This document shows positions 1 through 5,563 of a stretch of 5,859 nt of DNA, one piece after another. Within the stretch, counting starts at the first letter, position 1, and the number at the start of each line of letters is the position of its first letter. Both the position numbers and the translations under genes were made by a program. The notes under the pieces are model-generated. The model was not told the DNA's origin and did not search any database. It was given only the letters and a program-made list of their open reading frames with translations. The stretch lies in the NCBI GenBank assembly GCA_016211245.1, contig JACQSQ010000021.1, positions 1-5,859 on the forward strand. Reading direction: 5' to 3'. The DNA is from Candidatus Woesearchaeota archaeon (GTDB lineage: Archaea; Nanobdellota; Nanobdellia; Woesearchaeales; GW2011-AR4).

Positions 1-261
1 CATTACTGCATTTATATATTGCATAAAACTATCGCTTCCATATTCGTCATAAAACATATCTTTGTATTTTTCATCATACTCTTTCTCTGTAAAAATATTT
101 TCCTGAAAAGCCTGCTTTAGTATGCTCTCTTTTTGCAAATTCATCTTGTAATTGATTCTTTGCAGAATTTTCATTCCAATAGGCTTAGGCAAACTTAACA
201 ATTTTTTAATTAGTTTTGGTTCTATCTCTACAAAGTTTTTATGCTCATCTTTTTTATCCAT
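1..261 (-). CDS. Hypothetical lysine-rich protein, N-terminal 87 codons (runs off left edge)
   Basis: An open frame starts at ATG 261-259 (MDKKDEHKNF...) and stays open to base 1, so at least 87 residues are encoded and the C-terminus lies outside the window. An AGGAG Shine-Dalgarno sequence 11 bases upstream supports this start, and it begins 4 bases after the MgtC-like gene, as in an operon. The visible part is soluble, highly charged, rich in Lys, Glu, Tyr and Phe, and has no predicted membrane segment. A segment around residues 22-40 (LSLPKPIGMKILQRINYKM) may form an amphipathic helix. The stretch 57-79 is dense in acidic and aromatic residues. I do not recognise the family and assign no function. 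Reality of the gene rests on start signal, spacing and uninterrupted frame. Confidence 0.72.
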   Translation of the reverse strand, partial: MDKKDEHKNFVEIEPKLIKKLLSLPKPIGMKILQRINYKMNLQKESILKQAFQENIFTEKEYDEKYKDMFYDEYGSDSFMQYINAVM

Positions 262-265
262 ATTC

Positions 266-670
266 TTACAATCTCCTAAAAAACTCGAACTTATTCAGCT
301 GTAAAATTATCAGCATTAGAATAACGGCAATCAGCATCATCAAATAGTATCCAAACCCAATAGACAATCCTACAGCGGCAACTGCCCATACAGAAGCAGC
401 AGTTGTCAGGCCATGAACTTCGTCTTTTGCCTTGAAAATGGTGCCGGCGCCCAAAAATCCAATGCCGGTTGCAATTCCTGCTATGATTCTTGCAGCCTCC
501 CATGGAAGCTGCTCAATTGTAATCAGGGCAAACAACGCGGAGCCAAGCGAAACCAGCATATGTGTCCTGACTCCGGCCGGCTTGTGGACAACTTCTCTTT
601 CAAGCCCGATTAAGCCCCCCGCCACAGTCGCAAGAACAAGCCTCAAAATAATTTCAGTGTACTCTGTCAT
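266..670 (-). CDS. MgtC/SapB family membrane protein
   Basis: 134 residues, almost entirely hydrophobic, with about five membrane segments (roughly 7-23, 36-51, 61-77, 90-104, 105-124). Family hallmarks are clear: GGLIGLERE at 18-26, KPAGVRTHMLVSLGSALF at 30-47, IIAGIATGIGFLGAGTIF at 62-79 and HGLTTAASVW at 86-95. The protein matches the membrane domain only and lacks the C-terminal ACT-like cytoplasmic domain of longer MgtC proteins. In bacteria, MgtC proteins are linked to growth under magnesium limitation and to inhibition of the F-type ATP synthase; the role in archaea is unknown, so no substrate is assigned. The ATG at 670 follows the stop of the upstream 67-residue membrane protein gene after one base (TAA-G-ATG), suggesting translational coupling. 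No clear Shine-Dalgarno is visible. The family call is strong; the function is not. Confidence 0.92.
   Translation of the reverse strand: MTEYTEIILRLVLATVAGGLIGLEREVVHKPAGVRTHMLVSLGSALFALITIEQLPWEAARIIAGIATGIGFLGAGTIFKAKDEVHGLTTAASVWAVAAVGLSIGFGYYLMMLIAVILMLIILQLNKFEFFRRL
273..277 (-). promoter_or_regulatory. Shine-Dalgarno AGGAG for the leftmost partial gene
   Basis: AGGAG, followed by AT, on the minus strand matches the archaeal anti-SD. It lies inside the last codons of the MgtC-like gene and 11 bases before ATG 261. It decides the start of a gene whose end cannot be seen. Confidence 0.5.
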
Positions 671-671
671 C

Positions 672-875
672 TTACTTAAACTTTAGCTGCCAGTCTGTTG
701 GCGCGTAAGTCATTGAAATCAGGGCAGCAATAAACATCAGTGTGAAGAACAAAACCAATGTAAATCCCCATCTGGCAGATTTTTCATACACATAAAATGC
801 TGAAATCAGAAACCCAACAATGCTTGTGAGCATGTAGCCTCCTGACAAAGGCGCTACATTGAATTTTTCTTCCAT
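672..875 (-). CDS. Small two-helix membrane protein, hypothetical
   Basis: 67 residues with two hydrophobic segments, about 12-30 and 36-55, joined by a short loop with KSARWG. The N-terminus (MEEKFN) is charged and the C-terminus (TDWQLKFK) polar, so both ends probably lie on the same side of the membrane. No catalytic motif or known domain is recognised. The start is well supported: GAGGTGG, a near-perfect Shine-Dalgarno, lies 4 bases before ATG 875. It sits 15 bases after the single-pass protein gene and one base before the MgtC-like gene, so the three are probably co-transcribed. It could be a partner of the MgtC-like protein, but that is only context. Confidence 0.78.
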   Translation of the reverse strand: MEEKFNVAPLSGGYMLTSIVGFLISAFYVYEKSARWGFTLVLFFTLMFIAALISMTYAPTDWQLKFK

Positions 876-879
876 AATG

Positions 880-886
880 CCACCTC
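880..886 (-). promoter_or_regulatory. Shine-Dalgarno GAGGTGG for the 67-residue membrane protein
   Basis: GAGGTGG on the minus strand pairs over GAGGTG with the archaeal 16S 3' tail and ends 4 bases before ATG 875. It is the strongest ribosome binding site in the window and fixes the start of a very short gene. Confidence 0.65.
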
Positions 887-890
887 TTTT

Positions 891-1241
891 TTAGTCTAGC
901 AAATAGCCCAAATTTCCTTCATTGTCAATGTGTATTTTCCTGTTTTTCTGGCTCTCGCTGATGTAACTTAGTTTAGCTATTGGTGGTTTTGAACTGTCAT
1001 CGAGCCAGTAAACCACCCCATCAGTATCAAGATAATAGTTGCCTGAAGCAAGCGTTCTCAACGAGTTTACATTATCATAAACCAGTAAATTTTGATTGAC
1101 ATAGGTTGCATCCTGCTCATAAACAGCAAGCCCTGTCAAGTTTGAATCTTCGCTCAAAAAGGCAATAGAAAAGATTGCCATGGAAAAAACTACGACAAGC
1201 AGGGCAAAACTGAAATGCTCCCCTCTTTTGTTTTTGGCCAT
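891..1241 (-). CDS. Single-pass membrane-anchored protein with LTGLAV motif, hypothetical
   Basis: 116 residues from ATG 1241. A TTG six bases further upstream (1247) is in frame and would add two residues; ATG is preferred as the stronger start codon. A basic N-terminus (AKNKRG) precedes one hydrophobic helix (about 10-29), then SEDSNLTGLAV at 30-40. This is a type II membrane anchor or uncleaved signal; no obvious cleavage site is seen. The outer part is polar and contains two similar short stretches, YYLDTDGVVYWLDD (69-82) and IHIDNEGNLGYLLD (103-116), both with a D-x-[DE]-G core, suggesting paired beta-hairpins. A TGxAV-type motif just after an N-terminal helix is, in my recollection, frequent in surface proteins of Woesearchaeota/Pacearchaeota-like archaea. 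No enzyme motif is visible. It is first in the left-hand operon. Confidence 0.75.
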   Translation of the reverse strand: MAKNKRGEHFSFALLVVVFSMAIFSIAFLSEDSNLTGLAVYEQDATYVNQNLLVYDNVNSLRTLASGNYYLDTDGVVYWLDDSSKPPIAKLSYISESQKNRKIHIDNEGNLGYLLD

Positions 1242-1275
1242 TTTCAAGGTATTTTTATACTAATTGCGATTAAAT

Positions 1276-1283
1276 TATTTAAA
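1276..1283 (-). promoter_or_regulatory. Putative TATA box for the left-hand membrane-protein operon
   Basis: TTTAAATA on the minus strand lies in the 51-base gap after trpS. Its centre is about 38 bases before ATG 1241, so initiation about 25 bases downstream would leave a leader of roughly 12 bases. No second TATA-like site at a suitable distance is seen before the next three genes. A TATAAAAATA closer to the start (1251-1260) would place initiation inside the gene. Confidence 0.42.
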
Positions 1284-1292
1284 CTTAACTAT

Positions 1293-2417
1293 TTAGCCCC
1301 TAAGCATGAATCTGTCTATGCTGTTTCTGGCCTTTTCCCTTCTCATTTGATGCTCCTTCAAAAAAGAGCTTATAACCTCAATGGTTATTTTCTTTAACTC
1401 CCCTGTCAGCATCCTGCCGCTCTTGTAATCGTCATAGACCTGTTTCAGCCTCTTTGAGTCTTCCAGAAAGTAAGTGAGATATTGGTAAGAAACATCAATG
1501 TCAGGATTTCCGCCTTCTTTTCTGTGCTGCTCCACGGTCTCTTTTCCTCCGGAAAACGCATATTTGTTTATTTTCTCATTGACCTGCTCGGGCTTGTCTG
1601 TTGCGAATATGGTTGTCTTGTCTATGGATGACGACATCTTGCCTTCCCTGTGCATTCCCTGCAATCCGGGAAGGAACCTGCACAAAATAGTGGCTGTTTT
1701 TGGATACCCCAATTTTGGCGCAACGTCATTTGTCATGAAGAAGTGGGGCTGCTGGTCTATGGCGCATGGTATCAGGCAGTAAGTCGGCTTGCCTTCCATT
1801 ATAGAGGGCAAAAATGCAGGCACTGACTGCATTGATGTATAAAATATTTCTCCCAGGTTGTTTGAGTCAGTAAAGCCGAATGTGGATTTTGCGGTCGACA
1901 ATGTTATCTTCTTTGCAACCCTGCATGCGTGCTTGTACATCACATTGGCGTATTCTGTGTCCAAAAATATACTTGTCTTCTTCGGGTCGAAGCCTACTGC
2001 AATAATATCCAATATGTTCTCGTATGCCCATCTTCTGGTATCGTCCAAAGTCAGGTTTTCATTGAACAGGAATTTCTCTTCATCCGGAATCTGGAATAAA
2101 AGTGTTGCTCCAAACTTGTCCTGCAGCCACTTGCAGAAAATCCATGGAATTAAATGGCCAAGGTGGACAGGGCCTGAAGGGGCCCTTCCTGTATAAAGGT
2201 AGAACTTGTTTCCTTTTTGTGACTGCTCGAGAACTGTGTCAAAGTAAGTGTGAGCGAAGAATATTTTTCTTTTAAGGAAGTAATGGAGCTCACCTGTTTG
2301 CTTCTCCATCTTTTTTAATAATTTGTCATCTAAAGACTTTACTCCAAACTCTTTGATGAGCTTGTCATAGTCTATCTCTCCGGAAACTTCCCATGGGGTT
2401 ACTGTGTATTTTGGCAT
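1293..2417 (-). CDS. trpS: Tryptophanyl-tRNA synthetase (archaeal/eukaryotic type)
   Basis: 374 residues, normal for the archaeal enzyme. It charges tRNA-Trp with tryptophan using ATP in the cytoplasm. It is a class I synthetase. YTGRAPSGPVHLGH at 75-88 contains the HIGH-type signature (HLGH, 85-88). GKMSSS at 259-264 is the KMSKS-type loop. CAIDQQPHF at 218-226 is the tryptophan-pocket region, equivalent to the CAIDQDPYF-like stretch of eukaryotic TrpRS. AFSGGKETVEQHRKEGGN at 287-304 is diagnostic of the archaeal/eukaryotic group. The N-terminal VTPWEVSGEIDYDKLIKEFG (6-25) is also typical, so the ATG at 2417 is secure. The C-terminal helical anticodon-binding part (about 305-374) is complete. 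It has its own promoter, separated by 35 bases from the upstream transporter gene. Nothing is truncated. Confidence 0.97.
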   Translation of the reverse strand: MPKYTVTPWEVSGEIDYDKLIKEFGVKSLDDKLLKKMEKQTGELHYFLKRKIFFAHTYFDTVLEQSQKGNKFYLYTGRAPSGPVHLGHLIPWIFCKWLQDKFGATLLFQIPDEEKFLFNENLTLDDTRRWAYENILDIIAVGFDPKKTSIFLDTEYANVMYKHACRVAKKITLSTAKSTFGFTDSNNLGEIFYTSMQSVPAFLPSIMEGKPTYCLIPCAIDQQPHFFMTNDVAPKLGYPKTATILCRFLPGLQGMHREGKMSSSIDKTTIFATDKPEQVNEKINKYAFSGGKETVEQHRKEGGNPDIDVSYQYLTYFLEDSKRLKQVYDDYKSGRMLTGELKKITIEVISSFLKEHQMRREKARNSIDRFMLRG

Positions 2418-2438
2418 TTTATTAAAATAAATTCAACT

Positions 2439-2447
2439 TTTTATAAA
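2439..2447 (-). promoter_or_regulatory. TATA box of trpS, leaderless spacing
   Basis: TTTATAAAA on the minus strand lies in the 35-base gap between the transporter stop and trpS. Its centre is about 26 bases before the A of ATG 2417, so transcription should begin at or next to the start codon. No Shine-Dalgarno is present, which agrees with a leaderless mRNA. Confidence 0.6.
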
Positions 2448-2452
2448 TGTTA

Positions 2453-3313
2453 TTATGATAGTATTATAAGCACAGCGCCTGCGAGCATCACAGCGCTGCC
2501 AATAATGGCTGATTTAAAATTCTTTTCTTTAAAGAGGAAAAATCCTATCAAAACGCTGAACATTATGCTTGTCCTTTTTAAGGATATAATATATGAAATC
2601 AGCGTGTATTTAACCGCGATAGCGTATGTAACCGTCATTGCCGCAGTCGATAATCCGATTATTATGAGATAATTGATTTTTCTCTTTATAGATTTTGAGT
2701 TTTTTGCGAACCTGCTGAAACAAAATGGCAAAATGACGATCGATGAAACAAGATATTCCATAAAGGTGAAATAAGCGGGATTGGACATCAGTATTCCTAT
2801 CTTGCTTATAGTTGCACTTATGCTGAACAAGAACGCGACAATTAACATATAAAAAATGCCCCTGTTGTTAAAAATTTCCTTGAACGGCTCTAAATAGCCC
2901 TTTCTCATCGATGCAATGTTCAGAATATAAGAGCCAGCAACCACAATAAGCACCCCTATTAATCCAGAAATATTAGGCAGTTCGTTCAGGAAAAAATACG
3001 ACACAAAAAGCAGAAATACCGGAGAGAAATTCAGCATAGGTATGGCAACAGACATGTCTGATGTTTCCAGCGATCTAATCAATAGGTACATTCCAGCAAA
3101 AAGTATCAAAATATCAATTGACAGAATAAAGTAAAAGGAAGGTTTTACCTTGGGAATTTCATAAAACAGGAACATGGCTAAAATGAACGGCAGGGCCATC
3201 AAATACCTTGCAGCCAAAGTCAGTATAGTGTCAAACTTGCCTAATTTCTTGATTGCGGCAAAAGAAATTGCATCTCCAAGACCTGACAAAACAGACAAAA
3301 TAGCCCATATCAT
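2453..3313 (-). CDS. EamA/DMT-superfamily transporter, ten-helix inner-membrane permease
   Basis: 286 residues with about ten hydrophobic helices arranged as two EamA repeats (roughly 2-132 and 152-285). Each repeat ends in the usual pattern: FFLNELPN followed by GLIGVLIVVAGSYIL (107-131), and FFLFKEKN followed by SAIIGSAVMLAGAVLI (258-283), each with the conserved Glu before the last helix (111 and 263). A basic loop, RFAKNSKSIKRK (201-212), lies within the second half. The family exports or imports small metabolites such as amino acids, nucleotide sugars or other polar compounds; the substrate cannot be read from sequence. ATG 3313 follows the epimerase stop after one base, implying co-transcription. 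A TATA-like TATAAA inside the end of the epimerase gene (3343-3348) could give an additional start, but the evidence is weak. Confidence 0.9.
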   Translation of the reverse strand: MIWAILSVLSGLGDAISFAAIKKLGKFDTILTLAARYLMALPFILAMFLFYEIPKVKPSFYFILSIDILILFAGMYLLIRSLETSDMSVAIPMLNFSPVFLLFVSYFFLNELPNISGLIGVLIVVAGSYILNIASMRKGYLEPFKEIFNNRGIFYMLIVAFLFSISATISKIGILMSNPAYFTFMEYLVSSIVILPFCFSRFAKNSKSIKRKINYLIIIGLSTAAMTVTYAIAVKYTLISYIISLKRTSIMFSVLIGFFLFKEKNFKSAIIGSAVMLAGAVLIILS

Positions 3314-3314
3314 T

Positions 3315-3959
3315 TTATTGCTTTAAACTATTAATTATTTCATTTATAGCCTGCACTCTGTCTTTCTTTCCAAATATGGAGGTTCCTGCTACAAACACGT
3401 TTGCGCCCTCATCATAGGCAATCCTTGCGGTTATCGAGTTTATGCCGCCATCAATCTCTATGTCAATATTCGTTTTCAAATGTCTAAGTTCCCTAATTTT
3501 TGATAATGTCTCTGCTATAAATTTTTGGCCAGCCCATCCTGGCTCGACTGTCATTATCAAAACCATGTCAACCATGTCAAGGTAAGGCTTTATTGCATCG
3601 AGGGAAGTTTTCGGCTTTATTGAAATGGCTGCATTTATCTTGTTTTTTTTGATAAACTCAAGCTGACGCATTGGATTTTTGCAGGCTTCTTCATGAATTG
3701 TTATAGAAAAGGCTCCTGCATCTATGAAACCTTTAATGTAGGAATCGCTCGGCTCATGCACCATGAGATGCACATCCAAAGGCACTTTTGTCCTTATTGT
3801 TTTAACAAAATTGGCATCAACTGTCGTTGGCTGGACAAAAATGCCGTCCATTATATCAACATGTATCAAATCAGAATACTTTTCAACTTCTTTTATTTCC
3901 TCATTTATCTTGGACTTGTCAGCCGATAATATTGAAGGCGCAATCTTTATTCTTGGCAT
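3315..3959 (-). CDS. rpe: Ribulose-phosphate 3-epimerase family protein
   Basis: 214 residues, a complete TIM barrel of the Rpe family, which interconverts ribulose 5-phosphate and xylulose 5-phosphate in the pentose phosphate pathway. Visible motifs: APSILSAD (7-14) with substrate Ser9; HVDIMDG (33-39) giving metal ligands His33 and Asp35 (Asp35 also catalytic); DVHLMV (62-67) with His64; EPGWAGQKF (139-147) phosphate/lid loop; EIDGGI (168-173) with Asp170 as metal ligand and acid/base; VAGTSIFG (190-197) phosphate site. All metal and acid/base residues are present, so it should be active. Two spots are unusual: FVQPTTV replaces the common FVPN(I/L)T, and VEPGWAGQ replaces VNPGFGGQ, nearer to allulose-6-phosphate epimerase-like relatives (VDPGFAGQ). 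The natural sugar phosphate may therefore differ. It has its own promoter and is followed directly by the transporter. Confidence 0.93.
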   Translation of the reverse strand: MPRIKIAPSILSADKSKINEEIKEVEKYSDLIHVDIMDGIFVQPTTVDANFVKTIRTKVPLDVHLMVHEPSDSYIKGFIDAGAFSITIHEEACKNPMRQLEFIKKNKINAAISIKPKTSLDAIKPYLDMVDMVLIMTVEPGWAGQKFIAETLSKIRELRHLKTNIDIEIDGGINSITARIAYDEGANVFVAGTSIFGKKDRVQAINEIINSLKQ

Positions 3960-3982
3960 TTTTAAATGGTAAATAGTCTAGG

Positions 3983-3990
3983 TTTAAAAT
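3983..3990 (-). promoter_or_regulatory. TATA box of rpe, leaderless spacing
   Basis: ATTTTAAA on the minus strand touches the stop codon of the upstream COG1325 gene. Its centre is about 27 bases before ATG 3959, the leaderless distance seen also at trpS. No Shine-Dalgarno precedes ATG 3959. It probably separates the information-processing cluster from the epimerase-transporter pair. Confidence 0.5.
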
Positions 3991-4442
3991 TATTTTGAAA
4001 ATAACTCATTGATTATTTTTAAAGCGACTTCCCTCTTCTTAGGAAAGGCTGCAATGCTCATTTTTAGGTGAAAACACTTGCCAGATTCAGTTAATTCAAT
4101 TTTATTTTTTTCAGTCCATTCTTCTTTGTCAAATCTTATGAAAAAGTCAAGATCATCATCAAGTCTTGATTCCGCTTGCTGGATTATGACTCCTTTTTGA
4201 ACTTCGTCAAGGTTACTGAGAACAAAATCAAGGAACTGGTTGATAAGATTTGTCTTTGTAAGCATCACTTCGTATATTTCTATCTTTGACTCATTAAAGC
4301 CTGTTGCATTTCTTTTAATAATATCAACTTTGTTCTCTTCCAGATTGAAAGGAAAAAGCCTCAAAAAGGCTTCTAGAACATTATTGCTATTTTCATTCTC
4401 ATGGGAAAAAACGCTTAATTTTGCAGAATGAGCATATTTCAT
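3990..4442 (-). CDS. COG1325 predicted RNA-binding / exosome-associated protein
   Basis: 150 residues that match the archaeal COG1325 (PF01877) family, predicted from gene neighbourhood to be linked with the RNA exosome; its biochemical role is not established. Supporting motifs in order: SVFSHENENSNNVLEAFLRL (10-29) with LFPFNLEE near 29-36, NATGFNESKIEIYEV (45-59), the very characteristic AESRLDDDLDFFIRFDK (90-106), and C-terminal LTESGKCFHLKMSIAAFPKK (116-135) followed by REVALKII. Length is typical for the family. The start ATG 4442 is 5 bases after the UPF0147 stop. No clear Shine-Dalgarno is present; AATATAAT on the minus strand (about 4472-4480) could be a weak internal TATA box. Its place at the end of the eL43-rpoP-prefoldin cluster agrees with the superoperon from which the family was predicted. 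Confidence 0.88.
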   Translation of the reverse strand: MKYAHSAKLSVFSHENENSNNVLEAFLRLFPFNLEENKVDIIKRNATGFNESKIEIYEVMLTKTNLINQFLDFVLSNLDEVQKGVIIQQAESRLDDDLDFFIRFDKEEWTEKNKIELTESGKCFHLKMSIAAFPKKREVALKIINELFSK

Positions 4443-4447
4443 TTAAG

Positions 4448-4708
4448 TCAATGCAATTTTTCAAGGGAACTCATTATATTCCATATCTGTGTCCTTGTAT
4501 AAGACTGCAAATTGACGTCACTTGATATCTCATCCAGCTCGTTCAGTGCCTTGTTTATTTTTATTGACGTCTCTGTTTCAGCCCTCAGAGTGGCAAGAAT
4601 GCCCTGTATCTGGCTCCTGACGTTTCTAGGCACAGTCGCATCTTCCTGGAGCTCGCTTAGGCTGCTCACCACGACATCCAGTTCGCTCATTTGCTGCGCC
4701 ATTTTCAT
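4448..4708 (-). CDS. UPF0147 family protein, function unknown
   Basis: 86 residues from ATG 4708. A small all-helical protein found almost only in archaea. The family signatures are the acidic EDATVPRNVRSQIQ stretch near 22-35 and the C-terminal SYTRTQIWNIMSSLE (69-83). No enzymatic motif is known or visible. Three starts are possible: TTG 4714, overlapping the prefoldin stop by 4 bases (two residues longer), ATG 4708 and ATG 4702. I chose 4708 because it is the first ATG and the purine-rich GGAAG lies about 9 bases upstream, but 4702 is also plausible. The gene is translationally close to prefoldin beta (2-base gap) and to COG1325 (5-base gap), so all are likely in one transcript. Confidence 0.88.
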   Translation of the reverse strand: MKMAQQMSELDVVVSSLSELQEDATVPRNVRSQIQGILATLRAETETSIKINKALNELDEISSDVNLQSYTRTQIWNIMSSLEKLH

Positions 4709-4710
4709 GT

Positions 4711-5046
4711 TCAATCTTCCTTCTTGATTTTCTTTAGAATTTCTGACTGAAGCTTGGATGCCTTCTCCCTAACCTGGGATTCCTGCTTCTCCATTGTTTT
4801 TATCCTGAGCTCCAGCATCTCCTTCTTGGACTGCAAGTCAGCCTTTAGCTCATTTTTGTCTGACTCCACCATTATGTTGCCGACAATCTTATAAGCCTTT
4901 TCGGTGTTTTGGAGCTCGCTCAATGCCGACTCTGTCTCTACCAGTTGCATTTGGAACTGCTGCTTTTGCCCCAGAAAGCTTTGAAGGCTCTGCTCGTACA
5001 TCTGGAGCTGGCTTATTTTCTGCTCTGTCTCTTTTGAAACTTCCAT
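4711..5046 (-). CDS. pfdB: Prefoldin beta subunit
   Basis: 111 residues. It forms the beta arms of the archaeal alpha2-beta4 prefoldin, a cytosolic ATP-independent chaperone that passes unfolded proteins to the thermosome. The sequence shows the family plan: an N-terminal Gln/Leu-rich coiled coil (about 5-47, with QSFLGQKQQFQMQL), the short beta-hairpin region KAYKIVGNIMV (50-60) with the conserved YK-VG, then a second coiled coil (about 65-109, KKEMLELRIKTMEKQESQ) and a lysine-rich end. Length is normal. ATG 5046 lies 12 bases after the rpoP stop in the same reading frame; no Shine-Dalgarno is visible. The single beta-hairpin (rather than two) identifies the beta rather than the alpha class. 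The alpha subunit is not in this window. Confidence 0.93.
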   Translation of the reverse strand: MEVSKETEQKISQLQMYEQSLQSFLGQKQQFQMQLVETESALSELQNTEKAYKIVGNIMVESDKNELKADLQSKKEMLELRIKTMEKQESQVREKASKLQSEILKKIKKED

Positions 5047-5058
5047 TTTATCATGATG

Positions 5059-5196
5059 CTACTTGGATTTAATCTTCGTTGTCACGCTTCTCGGCTTGAA
5101 TAGTATCTTGCTCCCGCAATACGGGCACCTTATCCTCTTTCTCAGGTAATCCATGGAAACCTTCTTGTTGCAGTCAAAACATTTGTATTCTGCCAT
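5059..5196 (-). CDS. rpoP: DNA-directed RNA polymerase subunit P (Rpb12/ABC10-alpha-like)
   Basis: A 45-residue protein, usual for this tiny subunit. It is a zinc ribbon with C-x2-C pairs at Cys6/Cys9 (YKCFDC) and Cys24/Cys27 (RCPYCGSKILFK), the latter being nearly diagnostic for RpoP. The basic tail (PRSVTTKIKSK) is typical. In the archaeal polymerase, subunit P sits with subunits D, L and N on the assembly platform and is involved in open-complex formation. Its ATG at 5196 shares one base with the eL43 stop (TGATG), and GAGGT lies 9 bases upstream inside the eL43 coding end, so translation is probably coupled. The stop is TAG (5061-5059). The adjacent eL43 gene is the expected archaeal neighbour, supporting the call. 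Confidence 0.93.
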   Translation of the reverse strand: MAEYKCFDCNKKVSMDYLRKRIRCPYCGSKILFKPRSVTTKIKSK

Positions 5197-5507
5197 CACT
5201 CATCAACCTCTGCTTCCCCAGCCTGCTCTTCAGCTGCCTGAGGCTCTTCCAGTTCCTCTTCGGCTTCTTTAGTGACTATCTTTCTGGTAACTGAATATGC
5301 TTTTCCGGTAAATTTTGCTTCGCATTTCCTGCACTGCCAAATTCCAAGGGCAACCCTTTTTACTGCGACTTTGCTGCAGTAAGGGCACTTGTGGAGCTTT
5401 CTCTGCTCGGTCTCGACTTTGGAGAATTTCAGCTTTGTCTTTCTCCCGTATCTTGTGCCAAACCTTTTGGCCGATCCCAGCCCTTCTCGCCTTTCTTCTG
5501 ATTTCAT
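5196..5507 (-). CDS. rpl37ae: Large-subunit ribosomal protein eL43 (L37Ae), with acidic C-terminal tail
   Basis: 103 residues. A zinc-ribbon protein of the archaeal/eukaryotic 50S/60S subunit that binds rRNA. The basic N-terminus GSAKRFGTRYGRKTK (11-25) and the two zinc pairs Cys41/Cys44 (HKCPYC) and Cys59/Cys62 (WQCRKC), with VKRVALGIW between them and GKAYSVT after, match the family well. The conserved core ends near residue 75. Residues 81-103 form an extra tail with 12 Glu/Asp in 23 residues and no basic residue, which is not typical of the family core. ATG 5507 is the first in-frame start and matches the expected N-terminus; the leader is A-rich with no Shine-Dalgarno. It heads the cluster with rpoP and prefoldin beta, the conserved archaeal order. 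Confidence 0.95.
   Translation of the reverse strand: MKSEERREGLGSAKRFGTRYGRKTKLKFSKVETEQRKLHKCPYCSKVAVKRVALGIWQCRKCEAKFTGKAYSVTRKIVTKEAEEELEEPQAAEEQAGEAEVDE
5206..5210 (-). promoter_or_regulatory. Shine-Dalgarno GAGGT for rpoP inside the eL43 gene
   Basis: GAGGT, continuing as TGATGAG, ends 9 bases before ATG 5196 and lies in the last codons of the eL43 gene. Together with the TGATG overlap it supports rpoP as a real, translated short gene. Confidence 0.5.
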
Positions 5508-5547
5508 TTTAAAGATTTTTATTTTTTATTTTCATTACGATTGCATT

Positions 5548-5563
5548 ATTTTAAACTTTAAAT
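5548..5563 (-). promoter_or_regulatory. Putative promoter (paired TATA-like boxes) of the eL43-rpoP-prefoldin cluster
   Basis: The minus strand reads ATTTAAAGTTTAAAAT here, two overlapping TATA-like motifs directly after a GC-rich CGCGGG. Initiation 25-26 bases downstream would give a leader of about 20-27 bases before ATG 5507. The leader is almost entirely A and T. The alternative is co-transcription with the upstream RNA gene and processing between them. Confidence 0.4.

Noticed and set aside
291..503. Second minus-strand frame inside the MgtC-like gene
   Set aside because: It is an alternative frame of a gene whose family motifs are in the other frame, with no independent start signal.
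1242..1247. TTG at 1247 as the start of the LTGLAV protein
   Set aside because: It adds only two residues, no Shine-Dalgarno favours it, and ATG 1241 gives the same basic N-terminus.
1498..2196. Plus-strand open frames opposite trpS (also opposite MgtC-like, rpe, COG1325, UPF0147 and eL43 genes)
   Set aside because: Each lies opposite a gene with clear family motifs, has no recognisable domain, and lacks its own start signals; these are shadows.
5475..5502. CAGAAGAAAGGCGAG at the start of the eL43 coding sequence, resembling CR-V (AGAAnnnGGCUUA) of RNase P RNA
   Set aside because: The spacer is four rather than three bases and GGCGA can pair with only about three bases of the CR-I strand, so P4 would not form. 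The similarity is probably due to purine-rich codons for SEERREG.
5515..5534. T-rich run on the plus strand as a transcription terminator
   Set aside because: No plus-strand gene ends here. On the minus strand it is simply the A-rich leader of the eL43 gene.
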